From Mucilaginibacter gracilis (GTDB lineage Bacteria; Bacteroidota; Bacteroidia; Sphingobacteriales; Sphingobacteriaceae): a DNA stretch of 64,000 nt. Below the pieces are notes generated by a model that ran no database searches, was not told where the DNA came from, and saw only the letters and a list, made by a program, of their open reading frames with translations. The DNA lies in NCBI RefSeq assembly GCF_003633615.1, contig NZ_RBKU01000001.1, positions 4,836,001-4,900,000 on the forward strand, read 5' to 3'. Below, in pieces: positions 25,925-34,764 of the stretch (the first letter of the stretch is position 1; each line of letters begins with the position of its first letter). The position numbers and the translations under genes are program-made.

Positions 25925-26018
25925 ATGGATGATAGTTCATAGTCAATGGATCATAGATGATGGTTTATAGTCATATTGACGTTTATAAAATGTGTATTTG
26001 CTATGAACTATCATCCAT
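25925..26018. repeat. Palindromic repeat, ATGAAC family (copy 1)
   Basis: An 18-bp arm at 25925-25942 (ATGGATGATAGTTCATAG) is perfectly complementary to 26001-26018. The flanks carry further short ATGAACTAT units. It separates the divergent helicase genes. Confidence 0.85.
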
Positions 26019-26085
26019 GAACTATGAACCATAGCCCTTATTTATGAACTATGAACCCGAAACTCACCACATTGCCAAAAAACCG

Positions 26086-26093
26086 TACCTTTG
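26086..26093 (+). promoter_or_regulatory. -7 box for degenerate helicase gene
   Basis: TACCTTTG lies 5 bp upstream of the ATG at 26099, which favours that start over the ATG at 26051 inside the repeat. Confidence 0.5.
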
Positions 26094-26098
26094 CGGCA

Positions 26099-27397
26099 AT
26101 GTGGTCAGATAAATTAAAGCTAAACAAACAATTGGTACGCTCCCTTACCGATGCGGGATATTTAACCCCCAAGGAGATGCAAACGCGCTCGCTGTCGCGG
26201 ATTATTGGCGGCCAGGACATGATAGGCGTTGGCCCCGAAGGCTGCGGTAAAACTACCACTTATGTACTGGGCGTGTTAATGCGCCTTAAATATGGTGTTG
26301 AAGAAGCTCCGCGCGCGTTGATATTGGTACCTGATAAGGAACGCGTAATAGCGGTTACCGAGCAATTTGAACTTTTAAATAAAAACGATACCATACGCAT
26401 AGTAAGCCTGTACGCCGCACCCGGCACCGAGGCCCAGATGAACGCCCTTGCCGATGGTGCCGATATTGTTGTGGCCACGCCCGACCGTGCCCGTTCCATT
26501 TATCTTAAACTTGGCCTAAACCTCAACAAAATAATGATGTTTGTGGTAGACGATGCCGATGCCATTGTGAAACAAGGCCTGCAATTACCGGTTAACGAAC
26601 TGGCAAACAGTATTTTAAAATGCCAGCACTTAATATTTACCGAAGTATTGCACGGTAAACTTGAACACATGATAGCGCCGTTTATGAACCAACCTGCCAT
26701 TATTGAGGTTGATGAACTTGCCGAAGCCGAGGCCGAAATACTGGACCAACTGCTGTACCATGTACCAAACTTTCGTACCAAGTTAAACCTGCTTAATTTG
26801 CTGATGCACGATACCGAGGTATTTACCAAGGCCGTAATATTTGTAAATACCCGCTTAACTGCCGAAAAAATATTAAACAGCCTTACCCACGTTATTAAAA
26901 AAGAGGCTGCCATATTAAACCCCTTATTTTTTGAAACCGCCGGTTTTGAGCGCATTGATGATTTTAAGGAACAAACTGAAAAACGGATATTGATTGTAGC
27001 TAACGAGTTACAGGGCTTTATTGATGTGGAGGGCGTGCCCTTCATTATTCACCTGGAGTTGCCGGATGAAAAAGAAACTTTTATTGACCGTATTATAAAA
27101 CGCGACGCCGACCAGGAAACTTTTGCCATAACCTTTGCAACGGATATTGAGTTAAGCATGGTTAAAAAAATAGAACAGGCAACGGGCCACAAAATACCAA
27201 CGGCAGAATTGCCCGAAGACTTGATAGTTGCGAAAGAAGAAAATAAGGAAGAGACAAAGAAAAAACCAGCAGCCAAAGCCGCCGCTACCGAAGTGCGTGG
27301 CGAAGCCTTTCACGAAAAAAAGGATAGCAATAAAAAGGATTACAACTTTAGCGCAGGCACCAAAGCTAAAATGAACAAAAAGAAGAAGCACGGGTAA
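26099..27397 (+). CDS. Degenerate DEAD-box helicase-like protein
   Basis: 432 residues from the ATG at 26099. An ATG at 26051 would add 16 residues encoded partly by a repeat and lies upstream of the promoter box. The Walker A variant is GPEGCGKTT. Motif II is VVDDADAIV (DDAD). The motif III region reads TEVLHGK instead of SAT. The second domain keeps the fold but has lost the HRxGRxxR arginine-finger motif (FIDRIIKRD). The last 70 residues are Lys-rich and disordered (ending KAKMNKKKKHG), suiting RNA binding. Unwinding activity is doubtful; it may be an RNA-binding scaffold. Confidence 0.75.
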   Translation: MWSDKLKLNKQLVRSLTDAGYLTPKEMQTRSLSRIIGGQDMIGVGPEGCGKTTTYVLGVLMRLKYGVEEAPRALILVPDKERVIAVTEQFELLNKNDTIRIVSLYAAPGTEAQMNALADGADIVVATPDRARSIYLKLGLNLNKIMMFVVDDADAIVKQGLQLPVNELANSILKCQHLIFTEVLHGKLEHMIAPFMNQPAIIEVDELAEAEAEILDQLLYHVPNFRTKLNLLNLLMHDTEVFTKAVIFVNTRLTAEKILNSLTHVIKKEAAILNPLFFETAGFERIDDFKEQTEKRILIVANELQGFIDVEGVPFIIHLELPDEKETFIDRIIKRDADQETFAITFATDIELSMVKKIEQATGHKIPTAELPEDLIVAKEENKEETKKKPAAKAAATEVRGEAFHEKKDSNKKDYNFSAGTKAKMNKKKKHG

Positions 27398-27489
27398 GGC
27401 TGGAAAAAAGGTAGACATTCACCTTGATGCCATTATGCTGTTCGCCCAACTTATAAGTCAATAACTTAATAACCAATAACTACCCACAG

Positions 27490-27759
27490 ATGATAGAACC
27501 TTTTGATATTGAAATAGGCGAAACAGTTTACGCCGTATTTCCGGAAGAGGATGAGATTTATACCATTTTTAAGGATGGTATTGAATACGTAAAAATACAA
27601 AAAGACACGGAAGGCATTTGGCTAAAGCTTGACCCCGAAACCGAAATGCCAACCTTTGGCAGCGACGAGGAAATTAATAATATTGGTAAAGCCATTATAC
27701 TTTACCAGGAAAACGGCGGCGGCGATGAAGAGGATGAAGACGAGGAGGAGTTTGAATAG
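27490..27759 (+). CDS. Hypothetical small acidic protein
   Basis: 89 residues. Beta-rich N-terminal part (IEIGETVYAVFPEEDEIYTIFKDG) and a C-terminal tail of 15 or so Asp/Glu. No family recognised. It lies between the helicase-like gene and ureG in the same direction. The acidic tail may bind metal or RNA but nothing in the sequence proves it. Confidence 0.6.
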   Translation: MIEPFDIEIGETVYAVFPEEDEIYTIFKDGIEYVKIQKDTEGIWLKLDPETEMPTFGSDEEINNIGKAIILYQENGGGDEEDEDEEEFE

Positions 27760-27861
27760 ACTTAGCTTAATGAGCCTGTTTAAATTTCATTCACAAATAG
27801 TTATTAAATAATAAAATCATCAACCCATCGAGTCGCTCGCAATAATGAAATAAAAAGTAAC

Positions 27862-28500
27862 ATGTTCGATAGAAATTACATCAAAATAGGCGTAGCCGGG
27901 CCGGTTGGCTCGGGTAAAACGGCTTTAATTGAGCGTTTATCGCGACACATGGCAGGTGAATATAGTTTGGGCGTTATCACCAACGATATTTACACTAAAG
28001 AGGATGCCGAGTTTTTAACCCAAAATAGTTTGCTCGCACCCGAGCGTATTATTGGTGTGGAAACTGGCGGTTGCCCCCATACGGCCATCCGCGAAGATGC
28101 GAGCATGAACCTGGAAGCTGTTGACGAGATGGCGGCACGCATACCCGATGTGCAGATTATTTTTATTGAGAGCGGTGGCGATAACCTTTCGGCCACCTTT
28201 AGTCCCGATCTGGCCGATATTACCATCTTTGTTATTGATGTTGCCGAAGGTGACAAAATTCCCCGCAAGGGCGGCCCCGGTATAACCCGGAGCGATTTAC
28301 TGGTTATCAATAAAATTGACCTTGCACCATACGTGAATGCCGACCTTAATGTGATGGAGCGCGACGCCCGTTTAATGCGCAAGGGAGCGCCCTTTGTGTT
28401 TACCAACCTGATGAGTTTACAGGGCCTGGACAGTGTTATAGGCTGGATAAAAAAATACGGCTTACTGGAAGAGAACCCCGAACCTGCTTTGCGCAGATGA
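27862..28500 (+). CDS. ureG: Urease accessory GTPase UreG
   Basis: 212 residues. P-loop GPVGSGKT near the start, the metal-binding CPH motif in GVETGGCPHTAIREDASMN, SGGDNLSATFSPDLAD (switch), and the G4 motif NKIDLAPYV. UreG binds Ni(II) as a GTP-dependent dimer and delivers it to urease through the UreDFG complex. The full set of metallochaperone residues is present. The stop overlaps the ureD ATG by four bases. No ureABC or ureEF gene is in this window. Confidence 0.95.
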   Translation: MFDRNYIKIGVAGPVGSGKTALIERLSRHMAGEYSLGVITNDIYTKEDAEFLTQNSLLAPERIIGVETGGCPHTAIREDASMNLEAVDEMAARIPDVQIIFIESGGDNLSATFSPDLADITIFVIDVAEGDKIPRKGGPGITRSDLLVINKIDLAPYVNADLNVMERDARLMRKGAPFVFTNLMSLQGLDSVIGWIKKYGLLEENPEPALRR

Positions 28501-29291
28501 TAGCACATTTGCATATACAAACCAAATTGCGCGATGGGATAACGTATCTTAAAAAATCATATTTTACGCCGCCGTTTAAACTTGCCGATGTGCGCGAGGA
28601 TAAAAGAGACAAAACCCTGCGCCTGATGCTCATGAGCTCGTCACCGGGAATATTGGATGGGGACGAATACGATATTAAAATTGAACTGGACGAGGGTTGC
28701 GCACTTACCTTGTTAACGCAATCGTACCAGCGCTTATTCAGCATGCAGGGCAGCGCAGGGCAACAGTTGCAAGTTAATATGGCTGCGGGAGCCACGTTTT
28801 GTTACCTGCCCCACCCAACTGTTCCGCACCAAAACTCGGATTTTACATCAAAAAGCAATATTTACCTATCGGCCAATTGCAGCCTCATTTGGGGCGAAAT
28901 TTTAACCTGCGGCCGTAAAATGAACGGTGAGATTTTTCTATTTTCAAAATATCATAATCTTACTCAAATTTACATGAATGGAAAGCTCGTTATTAAAGAA
29001 AACCTGCTAATTAAACCTTTGCAAATTGATGTGAATGCCATTGGGCAGTTAGAAAATTACACCCACCAGGCCAGTTTGATATTTTTAAACGAAAATGCTG
29101 ATGTAAAAAACTTAAAAACATACATCAGTACGTTTTTAGCAACACAAACCGGTATTGACTACGGCATTACCGAAACACAAAAAAACGGACTGTTAATACG
29201 CATTTTAGGCTACAAAGGCGAGCAGCTACATGATTGCTTAAACAAAATAGCAGGTTTAATTAACACAACAAAAAACGCTGCCTATGCATAG
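28497..29291 (+). CDS. ureD: Urease accessory protein UreD
   Basis: 264 residues. The early block RLMLMSSSPGILDGDEYDIKIELDEGCALTLLTQSYQRLF and the following strand-rich repeat fit UreD/UreH. UreD forms the scaffold to which UreF and UreG bind and opens a nickel tunnel into the active site. It overlaps ureG and the transporter gene at both ends (4 and 8 bases), so the three are translated together. Without structural urease genes nearby its client is unclear. Confidence 0.9.
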   Translation: MIAHLHIQTKLRDGITYLKKSYFTPPFKLADVREDKRDKTLRLMLMSSSPGILDGDEYDIKIELDEGCALTLLTQSYQRLFSMQGSAGQQLQVNMAAGATFCYLPHPTVPHQNSDFTSKSNIYLSANCSLIWGEILTCGRKMNGEIFLFSKYHNLTQIYMNGKLVIKENLLIKPLQIDVNAIGQLENYTHQASLIFLNENADVKNLKTYISTFLATQTGIDYGITETQKNGLLIRILGYKGEQLHDCLNKIAGLINTTKNAAYA

Positions 29292-29985
29292 CGAATTAGG
29301 CTTATTGGTATTAACAGCCATCACCATCAGTTGTATTCACACCTTTAGCGGGCCCGATCATTATTTGCCTTTTGTTGCCTTGTCGCGATCAAGGGGCTGG
29401 TCGGTTAGCCGCACTGTGGTGTGGACTATAGTTTGCGGTATTGGGCATGTTGGCAGTTCGGTAATTTTGGGATTGATAGGTATTGCCGTGGGCTGGTCGT
29501 TATCGCGGTTAAGCTGGCTAGAAAATATTCGTGGCGGTTATGCAGCCTGGGCCCTGCTTCTGTTTGGCTTGGCTTATACCATTTGGGGCTTTTACCATGC
29601 CCGGTTAAACAAGCCGCACAAACATTTTGATATTAACGATGATGGCTCAATTTACGTTTTTGAGCACAAGCACGGCCAAACCGTGGCCCCCAATAACCGC
29701 TACCCGGTTACACCCTGGGTAATGTTTTTCATTTTTGCAATGGGCCCAAGCGAGCCCATGATTCCGCTTTTATCTTATCCGGCTGCTAAAAACTCGGTTT
29801 TTGCCATTACCGCACTGGTTATTGTATATATTATAGCCACTGTATTAACCATGGTGGTTATGGTAGTTTTAAGCTTATACGGCATATCGTATTTTAAAAC
29901 CGGAAAAATAGAGCGTTACGTGCATGCCCTGGGCGGCCTAACCATACTAATTTGCGGTTGCGGGATGGTTTTTTTAGGCTGGTGA
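29284..29985 (+). CDS. NicO/UreH-like nickel transporter
   Basis: 233 residues and about six hydrophobic helices. The metal-transport signature HTFSGPDHY (H-x4-D-H) lies near the start in CIHTFSGPDHYLPFVALSRSRG. A His-rich loop follows (NKPHKHFDIN, EHKHGQ). NicO-type permeases bring Ni(II) across the inner membrane. Overlap with ureD indicates that nickel supply to the UreG/UreD metallochaperones is its role. Confidence 0.85.
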   Translation: MHSELGLLVLTAITISCIHTFSGPDHYLPFVALSRSRGWSVSRTVVWTIVCGIGHVGSSVILGLIGIAVGWSLSRLSWLENIRGGYAAWALLLFGLAYTIWGFYHARLNKPHKHFDINDDGSIYVFEHKHGQTVAPNNRYPVTPWVMFFIFAMGPSEPMIPLLSYPAAKNSVFAITALVIVYIIATVLTMVVMVVLSLYGISYFKTGKIERYVHALGGLTILICGCGMVFLGW

Positions 29986-30005
29986 TTTTTTTCATCACCA
30001 AACCC

Positions 30006-31775
30006 TTACATCCTTTCGGGAACATTAATGCCCAGCAATTTCATGGCCCTGTTAATAATTTGCGCCGTTGCGGATGACAGTTGTAACCTAAACTGCATCA
30101 CATTTTCGTCTTCGGCTTTTAAAATTGGTTTTTCCTGGTAAAATTTATTGTAGGTTTTGGCCAGTTCGTAAACGTAGTTGGCAATAACAGCCGGACTATA
30201 ATCGCGCGCACCCTGCATAATTGCTTCGGGGAACTGGTTTAAGGCCAATATTAAATCGCGCTCAACGGAATCCAATACGTTAATAAGAGTACTTGCATCG
30301 CCCGGCACAAAGCCTGCCCGTTTCAATACCGATTTAATACGCGCATGGGTATATTGTATAAATGGCCCGGTATGCCCCTGAAAATCAATCGATTCATTAG
30401 GATCAAACAGCAAACGCTTTTTGGGTTCAACCTTTAGTAAAAAGTACTTTAAAGCTCCCATACCTATGTTGTAGTATAGTTGCTGTTTTTCGGCTTCGTC
30501 AAAATCATTAATCTTGCCGAGAGCTTCTGTTTGTACTTTAGCGGTTTGCTCCATTTCGGCCATTAAATCGTCGGCATCAACAACGGTTCCTTCACGGCTT
30601 TTCATCTTGCCCGATGGCAGGTCAACCATACCGTATGATAAATGGAACAACCCCTTTGCCCAGGGCTTACCCAGCTTTTGTAGTATTAAAAACAATACTT
30701 TAAAGTGATAATCCTGCTCGTTACCCACCACATAAATTGATTTATCCATGTGGAAGTCGTCGTATTTCAATTGTGCTGTGCCAACATCCTGTGTAATGTA
30801 AACCGATGTTCCGTTTGACCGTAGCACCAATTTCTCGTCCAACCCGTCGGCAGTCAGGTCAATCCAAACCGAACCGTCTTCCTTTTTTACAAAAACACCT
30901 TTGGCTAAACCTTCCTCAACAATATCCTTACCCAACAGGTAAGTTTTCGATTCGTAATAATATTGGTCAAAATCAACACCAAGTTTTTTGTAGGTGGCAT
31001 CAAAACCAGCATAAACCCAACTGTTCATGGTTTCCCAAAGGCTCATAACATCCGGGTCGCCGGCTTCCCATAGCTGTAGCATTTGTTGGGCCTGTACAAT
31101 TAAGGGAGCATTCTTTTTGGCCTCGTCTTCCGTTTGGCCCTCGGCTATCAGTTGTTCAATTTGCTTTTTATATTCTTTATCAAAAACAACATAATACTTG
31201 CCAACCAAATGGTCGCCTTTTAATCCGCTACTTTCGGGCGTTTCGCCATTGCCGAACAGTTGCCAGGCAAGCATCGATTTACAGATGTGGATACCCCTGT
31301 CGTTAACTAAATTGGCTTTAATAACATCGTAGCCATTGGCCTTCAATATCTCGGCTACCGAATAACCCAATAAATTATTACGGATATGCCCCAAATGCAA
31401 AGGCTTATTGGTATTGGGCGACGAATATTCAACCATTACCCGCTCGCCCTTTGCGGGGAAGGTGCCGAATGTGGGAGCGGCGATTTCGGTATAGAGTTGT
31501 TTTATCCAGTACTCGTCGTTAATGCTGATATTTAAAAAACCCTTTATCACGTTAAAGCCCGAAACATGGGCTATCTCGTTTTCAATAAACCCGCCAATCT
31601 CGTTCCCGGTTTGCTCCGGTGATTTACGCGAAAATTTAACAAACGGAAAGATAACTATGGTAACCTGCCCTTCAAATTCCTTACGGGTTTGCTGTAAGGT
31701 AACATCGGCAGCGGTAATATCGGTTTGGTATAAGGCCTTAACGGCTTTAAGGGTTGCATCAACTATGAAATCCAT
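30006..31775 (-). CDS. argS: Arginyl-tRNA synthetase
   Basis: 589 residues, full length. N-terminal Add1 domain; class I HIGH motif as PNTNKPLHLGHIRNN; KMSK variant as KMKSREGTVVDADDL; C-terminal DALR anticodon-binding domain around ANYVYELAKTYNKFYQ. It charges tRNA-Arg using ATP in the cytosol. It is divergent from the arginine deiminase-like gene, with a repeat-filled 330-bp gap between them. Confidence 0.97.
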   Translation of the reverse strand: MDFIVDATLKAVKALYQTDITAADVTLQQTRKEFEGQVTIVIFPFVKFSRKSPEQTGNEIGGFIENEIAHVSGFNVIKGFLNISINDEYWIKQLYTEIAAPTFGTFPAKGERVMVEYSSPNTNKPLHLGHIRNNLLGYSVAEILKANGYDVIKANLVNDRGIHICKSMLAWQLFGNGETPESSGLKGDHLVGKYYVVFDKEYKKQIEQLIAEGQTEDEAKKNAPLIVQAQQMLQLWEAGDPDVMSLWETMNSWVYAGFDATYKKLGVDFDQYYYESKTYLLGKDIVEEGLAKGVFVKKEDGSVWIDLTADGLDEKLVLRSNGTSVYITQDVGTAQLKYDDFHMDKSIYVVGNEQDYHFKVLFLILQKLGKPWAKGLFHLSYGMVDLPSGKMKSREGTVVDADDLMAEMEQTAKVQTEALGKINDFDEAEKQQLYYNIGMGALKYFLLKVEPKKRLLFDPNESIDFQGHTGPFIQYTHARIKSVLKRAGFVPGDASTLINVLDSVERDLILALNQFPEAIMQGARDYSPAVIANYVYELAKTYNKFYQEKPILKAEDENVMQFRLQLSSATAQIINRAMKLLGINVPERM

Positions 31776-32105
31776 CCGGCAAAATTAATCAAATCTATTT
31801 AAAATAAGAGTCAAGAAGCGAGAAGCAGGAATTAAGAGTTAGAAGATAGGAGCAAGATGTAAGAATCAGGAACCAAGATTTAAAATGCCATATTTATTTT
31901 TCTCTCCTGGTTCTTGTCTCTTGATTCTTGCCTCTTGACACTGATTATATGGCTAAATTCTGATAGCTTTGTGAAGAAAAGAGACAAGAATTGAGAATCA
32001 GGAAGCAAGACGTTAGATGCAAGGAACCAAGACACTTGTTTTATTTTTTTCCTGCTTCCTGATTCTTACATCTTGCTTCTATCTTCTTGATTATGAATTA
32101 AAAAC
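31776..32105. repeat. Two hairpins of an AAGAATCAAG-type repeat family
   Basis: No gene. Roughly 31807-31881 (units AGAAGC, AAGAATCAGGAACCAAGA) is complementary to 31904-31940 (CCTGGTTCTTGTCTCTTGATTCTTG). A second unit, about 31976-32032, pairs with 32046-32085. Each folds into a long imperfect hairpin. The arrangement resembles the ATGAAC family elsewhere in this window but with different units. Confidence 0.7.
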
Positions 32106-33566
32106 ATGCTCACTACTACAAATTTCAACATCAATAACACGTCCGAAATTGGCGACCTGTTATGCTTGCTCATCCACAGTCCGGATGCCGGATTGGGTAA
32201 GGTTGTGCCCAATAAGGCTCAGGATTGGCTTTTTGAAGATATAGTTCACCTGGATACCATCCGCCGTAAAGAGTACGACCATTATGTTAAAGTGCTGCTT
32301 TATTTTTTAGACCCTGAAAAAATAGCAGGGAAATTAAGTGCAATAGACAGCCCCGAAAGCAACCGCGACTTTTTTAAACCGGGCAATGCCGGGTTTCATA
32401 ACTCAACCAAAGTAATAGAGTTTCAAACGCTGCTGGCCGATATATTGGCCGAACAAACCGTTAAGGAAAAATTGGTTGCCGCCATTTGCGGCATGGAAAA
32501 CCTCACCTATGGTTTGCAGCAAACCTTAGTAGATACCGGCGCAACAGAACTGGCAAAAACACTTTTATCGGGCTTTTTAAACCATAAACTTATATTTGCG
32601 CCCATACCCAATTTTATTTTTTCGCGCGATGTTGGTGTAGCCATTAATAATTACCTGCTCATTAGTAAACCCGCGAAAGCTGCCCGCCTGCGCGAAAGTT
32701 TGCTGGTGCGTTACATCTTTTTCAACCATCCGTTGTTTGCCGCTTACCGCAACAATATCATCGAGATACCCGAAAGTATGGAAGCGTTTTTAGAACCCAT
32801 CGGCGAAAGCCACGAGCCAACCACTTTAGAGTGCGGCGACGTAATGGTGGTTAGCCCGAACCATATTTTAATTGGTTGCAGCGAGCGCACATCAACACGC
32901 GGCGCAAACGCGGCCATTAAATTACTGTTTGAAAAAGGCGTTGTCGAAAAGGTAACCATCATCAAAATTCCGCAAAAGCGTAACTTTATGCACCTGGATA
33001 CTGTTTTTACACAGGTTAAACGCAACGTTTGGGTGCTGCTAAAATCGTTATTTGATGAGGAAGCGGTTAACTTGAACGAACCTATTAGTCACTTTGGCGA
33101 CACTATGGCTAAAGATAGCCCTCAAATAATACAGTTTGCCAAAGGCAAAACAAACGAGCCAAAGCATTTTGCTAACCTGGAAGCCTTGCTTGATGATATT
33201 AGCCGTAACGATTTGCACAGTGCCGAGCCAACACAATTCATCTACTCGGGCAATAACCAGTTCCCTTACGATTCGCGCGAGCAATGGACGGATTCGTGTA
33301 ATCTCCTCGCACTAAAAGAGGGTGTGGTTTTGGCATACGACCGTAACGATAAAACCATTGAAGCTTTTGAACAACACGGTTTTGCCATTGTTAAGGTTGC
33401 CGATCTGCTCAAAAAACTGGAAAGCGGCGAAACATCGACCGAAACCATAACAGATACCGTAATACTCATGCCATCCGCCGAGTTATCGCGTGCACGTGGC
33501 GGCTTCCATTGTATGAGTATGCCGTTGTTAAGGAGTTCAATAGTTCATTTGCCATTGGTTCATTAG
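32106..33566 (+). CDS. Arginine deiminase-like amidinotransferase-fold enzyme
   Basis: 486 residues, about 75 longer than typical arginine deiminase. Guanidino-modifying fold: NFIFSRDVGVAIN, LECGDVMVVSPNHILIGCSERTSTRGA, the catalytic-His region in FMHLDTVF, and the C-terminal nucleophile Cys in ARGGFHCMSMPL. Arginine deiminases convert arginine to citrulline and ammonia. It sits beside a CtlX gene and an arginine decarboxylase, supporting a role in arginine metabolism. The Bacteroidota substrate specificity is not certain. Confidence 0.85.
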   Translation: MLTTTNFNINNTSEIGDLLCLLIHSPDAGLGKVVPNKAQDWLFEDIVHLDTIRRKEYDHYVKVLLYFLDPEKIAGKLSAIDSPESNRDFFKPGNAGFHNSTKVIEFQTLLADILAEQTVKEKLVAAICGMENLTYGLQQTLVDTGATELAKTLLSGFLNHKLIFAPIPNFIFSRDVGVAINNYLLISKPAKAARLRESLLVRYIFFNHPLFAAYRNNIIEIPESMEAFLEPIGESHEPTTLECGDVMVVSPNHILIGCSERTSTRGANAAIKLLFEKGVVEKVTIIKIPQKRNFMHLDTVFTQVKRNVWVLLKSLFDEEAVNLNEPISHFGDTMAKDSPQIIQFAKGKTNEPKHFANLEALLDDISRNDLHSAEPTQFIYSGNNQFPYDSREQWTDSCNLLALKEGVVLAYDRNDKTIEAFEQHGFAIVKVADLLKKLESGETSTETITDTVILMPSAELSRARGGFHCMSMPLLRSSIVHLPLVH

Positions 33567-33645
33567 TCTAGGCTGATGAACTATTTGCACATTAATTGAC
33601 TGAACTTTGCACTAATGACCAATGAACCATTGAACTAATGAACCA
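33530..33645. repeat. Palindromic repeat, ATGAAC/TTCATTAG variant
   Basis: It starts inside the end of the deiminase-like gene. GTTCAATAGTTCATTTGCC pairs imperfectly with units such as CAATGAACCATTGAAC downstream. The ATG of the next gene (33638) falls in its right edge. Confidence 0.6.
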
Positions 33646-34564
33646 GTTAACATCCCACATATTAATGATACGCCCCGTTAGCTTCGGCTTTAACGAGCAG
33701 ACGGCAGAAAGTAATGCATTTCAGCACCGCAGCCAAAATGAGCAGGATATACAGCAAAAGGCATTGGCCGAATTTGACGCTTTTGCTGACAAATTAAAAG
33801 CCAATGGTTTGGATGTTATTATAGTTAACGACAAGCCAGAGCCGCATACGCCCGATTCCATTTTCCCAAATAACTGGGTATCGTTTCACGAGGATGGCAA
33901 AATATTTATGTATCCGATGCAGGCCGAAAACAGGCGATTGGAGCGGGATTTGAAGATGCTAAAAAAGATAACCCTGAATAGCTTTTTTGTGAGCGATATT
34001 AAAGACCTGAGTGCTTACGAAAATAATGAGCAATATTTAGAAGGTACGGGTAGTATGGTTTTAGATCGCGGAAACAAAATTGCTTACGCTTGTTTGTCGC
34101 CACGTACTCATCCCGATGTTATTGGGGCTTTTCGTGCAGAAAGCGGCTACACCTCCATCCTATTCCACGCTACGGACCAAAACGGTAAAGCAATTTACCA
34201 CACCAACGTAATGATGTGCATGGGCGACGAATTTGTAGTAATATGCCTTGATGCCGTAACCGATACTGCCGAAAAAAACTTATTAATGGCATCTTTTGAG
34301 CAAACAAACAAGCAGGTTATCGAAATTTCGCAACAGCAACTCAACGAATTTGCGGGCAATATGCTGGAATTAAGAAACGAAAAAAACGAACGGTTATTGG
34401 TTATGTCGGCCAGGGCGCTTGCTTCGCTTCATCCCCAACAGGTTCAAAAACTTGAAAAATATTGTAAAATTATTAGCGCAAACCTGCAAACCATAGAAAC
34501 CATTGGCGGCGGAAGTGCCCGTTGTATGATAGCAGAGGTACATTTGCCGCCTTTGAGTTCATAA
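33638..34564 (+). CDS. ctlX: Citrulline utilisation hydrolase CtlX
   Basis: 308 residues of the amidinotransferase fold: ILMIRPVSFGFN at the start, then DSIFPNNWVSFHEDGKIFMYPM (the Asp and His region), and the C-terminal GGGSARCMIAEVHLP with catalytic Cys. CtlX-type proteins hydrolyse citrulline. Together with the deiminase-like gene upstream it would take arginine on through citrulline. Its start lies in a repeat; an internal Met further in would lose the first strand, so this start is kept. Confidence 0.85.
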   Translation: MNQLTSHILMIRPVSFGFNEQTAESNAFQHRSQNEQDIQQKALAEFDAFADKLKANGLDVIIVNDKPEPHTPDSIFPNNWVSFHEDGKIFMYPMQAENRRLERDLKMLKKITLNSFFVSDIKDLSAYENNEQYLEGTGSMVLDRGNKIAYACLSPRTHPDVIGAFRAESGYTSILFHATDQNGKAIYHTNVMMCMGDEFVVICLDAVTDTAEKNLLMASFEQTNKQVIEISQQQLNEFAGNMLELRNEKNERLLVMSARALASLHPQQVQKLEKYCKIISANLQTIETIGGGSARCMIAEVHLPPLSS

Positions 34565-34572
34565 GATTCGTA

Positions 34573-34647
34573 GTTGATGGTTCATAGTTCATAGAAAAAA
34601 TACCATTATCCATCATCTGCCAAAACCATGAACTATGAACCATCAAC
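34573..34647. repeat. Palindromic repeat, ATGAAC family (copy 3)
   Basis: A perfect 20-bp arm at 34573-34592 (GTTGATGGTTCATAGTTCAT) is complementary to 34628-34647. It lies between ctlX and the decarboxylase gene. Confidence 0.9.
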
Positions 34648-34764
34648 CATGAACCTTTACAAGGCATCAATTAAATTACATTGCGTACAATAAAAAACTC
34701 TTAATTATTAGGTTTATTTCAATTAAAAAATTACATTTTTGCGCAAATTATTTTAATTCGATAA

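Noticed and set aside
26051..26098. ATG at 26051 as start of the helicase-like gene
   Set aside because: It lies in the palindromic repeat and upstream of the -7 box.
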